Shown in pieces: positions 63,652-64,000 of a DNA stretch of 64,000 bases. The stretch lies in NCBI GenBank assembly GCA_009777795.1, contig WRLC01000004.1, positions 22,110 through 86,109 on the forward strand. Reading direction: 5' to 3'. How positions within the stretch are numbered: position 1 is the stretch's first letter; each line of letters starts with the position of its first letter. Under the pieces are notes generated by a model. It had not been told where the DNA came from and did not search any database. It saw only the letters and a list, made by a program, of their open reading frames with translations. Source of the DNA: Candidatus Saccharimonadota bacterium (GTDB lineage: Bacteria; Patescibacteriota; Saccharimonadia; Saccharimonadales; Saccharimonadaceae). The position numbers were made by a program, and so were the translations under genes.

Positions 63652-63681
63652 TTGACTTACCCAAACCGCCTATGCTAAACT
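63652..63681 (+). promoter_or_regulatory. Promoter of poly-G gene 6
   Basis: TTGACT (63652-63657), 18-nt spacer identical to that of FISUMP gene 5, TAAACT (63676-63681), followed by AAGGATAAGG and AAAGAGGAG. Confidence 0.68.
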
Positions 63682-63715
63682 AAAATAAACAAGGATAAGG
63701 CCAAAGAGGAGCATC

Positions 63716-64000
63716 ATGAGTAAAGCAAACACACAAACTGCTATGGGGGGGGGCATTCAATGCCTAGCCTCCGCTGCCTCATCCTCTCTCTCCTTAGCCT
63801 CACTCTAATCATCACCCTCGGCCTTCATCTATCCCCCCTCACCACCTACTCAATCGACACCGACACAGCCTCCGCCAACATCCACGCCACAGTCTCCGAA
63901 AGCATCACCATCACCGCCATCAATAACCAAGCCATCGACTTAACTCTAACTGGCACTGACATTTCTACAGGTGGCTATAGTACAGGCACCCATACAGTCC
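63716..64000 (+). CDS. Phase-variable secreted protein 6, partial, out of frame
   Basis: Cut by the right edge, so absent from the ORF track. ATG 63716 (AAAGAGGAG upstream) reads MSKANTQTAM, G9 (63745-63753), then a non-coding frame to a stop within about 22 codons. The body frame carries a signal peptide (LRCLILSLLSLTLIITLGL) and a Ser/Thr-rich mature part (ASANIHATVSESITITAINN). Seven or ten Gs would join start and body. ATG 63760 inside the body frame could be an alternative start, 6 nt after the G tract. By promoter, leader and architecture it belongs with the FISUMP family, though no FISUMP domain is reached. Confidence 0.75.
63745..63753 (+). repeat. Poly-G tract (G9) of gene 6
   Basis: Nine Gs beginning within an in-frame ATG. 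In-frame states are 7 or 10; the present length is out of frame. Confidence 0.88.

Overview
The window looks like one contig from a Patescibacteria (CPR) genome, most probably a Saccharibacterium (TM7). This is inferred from gene content: many FISUMP-domain surface proteins, a class I fructose-bisphosphate aldolase, a DUF87/TraM-type conjugation-like ATPase, LemA-HtpX, sparse biosynthesis and very compact spacing. The standard genetic code works throughout. Plus-strand genes have strongly C-rich third codon positions, which creates long antisense shadow ORFs. Many genes appear to be leaderless, with a -10 hexamer about 6 nt before the ATG.

Layout: 0-2.9 kb is an AT-richer accessory edge, with a minus-strand set (GHKL ATPase, STAS-like protein, type I specificity-like protein cut by the window edge), tRNA-Lys and a membrane-anchored HNH protein. 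2.9-8.4 kb has LemA, HtpX, a secreted protein and valS, which carries an in-frame palindromic element whose second copy is intergenic at 9.4 kb. 8.4-18.6 kb holds a possible small RNA, a polysaccharide deacetylase, tRNA-Arg, DHFR, a SipW/TasA-like secretion operon with an RCC1 protein, tRNA-Val, pyrH and an FAD oxidoreductase. 18.6-23.9 kb is an accessory island with two FISUMP genes, three CdiA-C-like small proteins (one frameshifted) and an HTH protein. 24-46.8 kb is mostly housekeeping (thrS, gpmI, serS, miaA, rpmB, rnpB, infC-rpmI-rplT, comM), interrupted by FISUMP genes 3 and 4. 47-48 kb carries tmRNA, an AT-rich segment and an unidentified structured RNA. 48-64 kb has the conjugation-like ATPase, gyrB-gyrA, FISUMP gene 5, nusA, tRNA-Leu, a methyltransferase, a kinase-like/aldolase fusion, rplY and a sixth poly-G gene cut by the right edge.

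The most notable system is the scattered family of secreted proteins: five FISUMP genes plus one related partial gene. It shows two layers of diversification. First, each gene has a G9-G11 tract a few codons after its start, and in all six the tract leaves the start codon out of frame with the signal peptide and body. This suggests phase variation by slipped-strand mispairing. Second, five FISUMP domains contain a 153-nt segment of equal length in which codons differ mainly at positions 1 and 2 while the third base stays C or T. That is the pattern expected when AAC/AAT codons of a template repeat are adenine-mutagenised by a diversity-generating retroelement. No reverse transcriptase or template repeat is visible here, so they would have to lie elsewhere in the genome.

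Small features, family names and phase states were read by eye. No database search or structure prediction was run.
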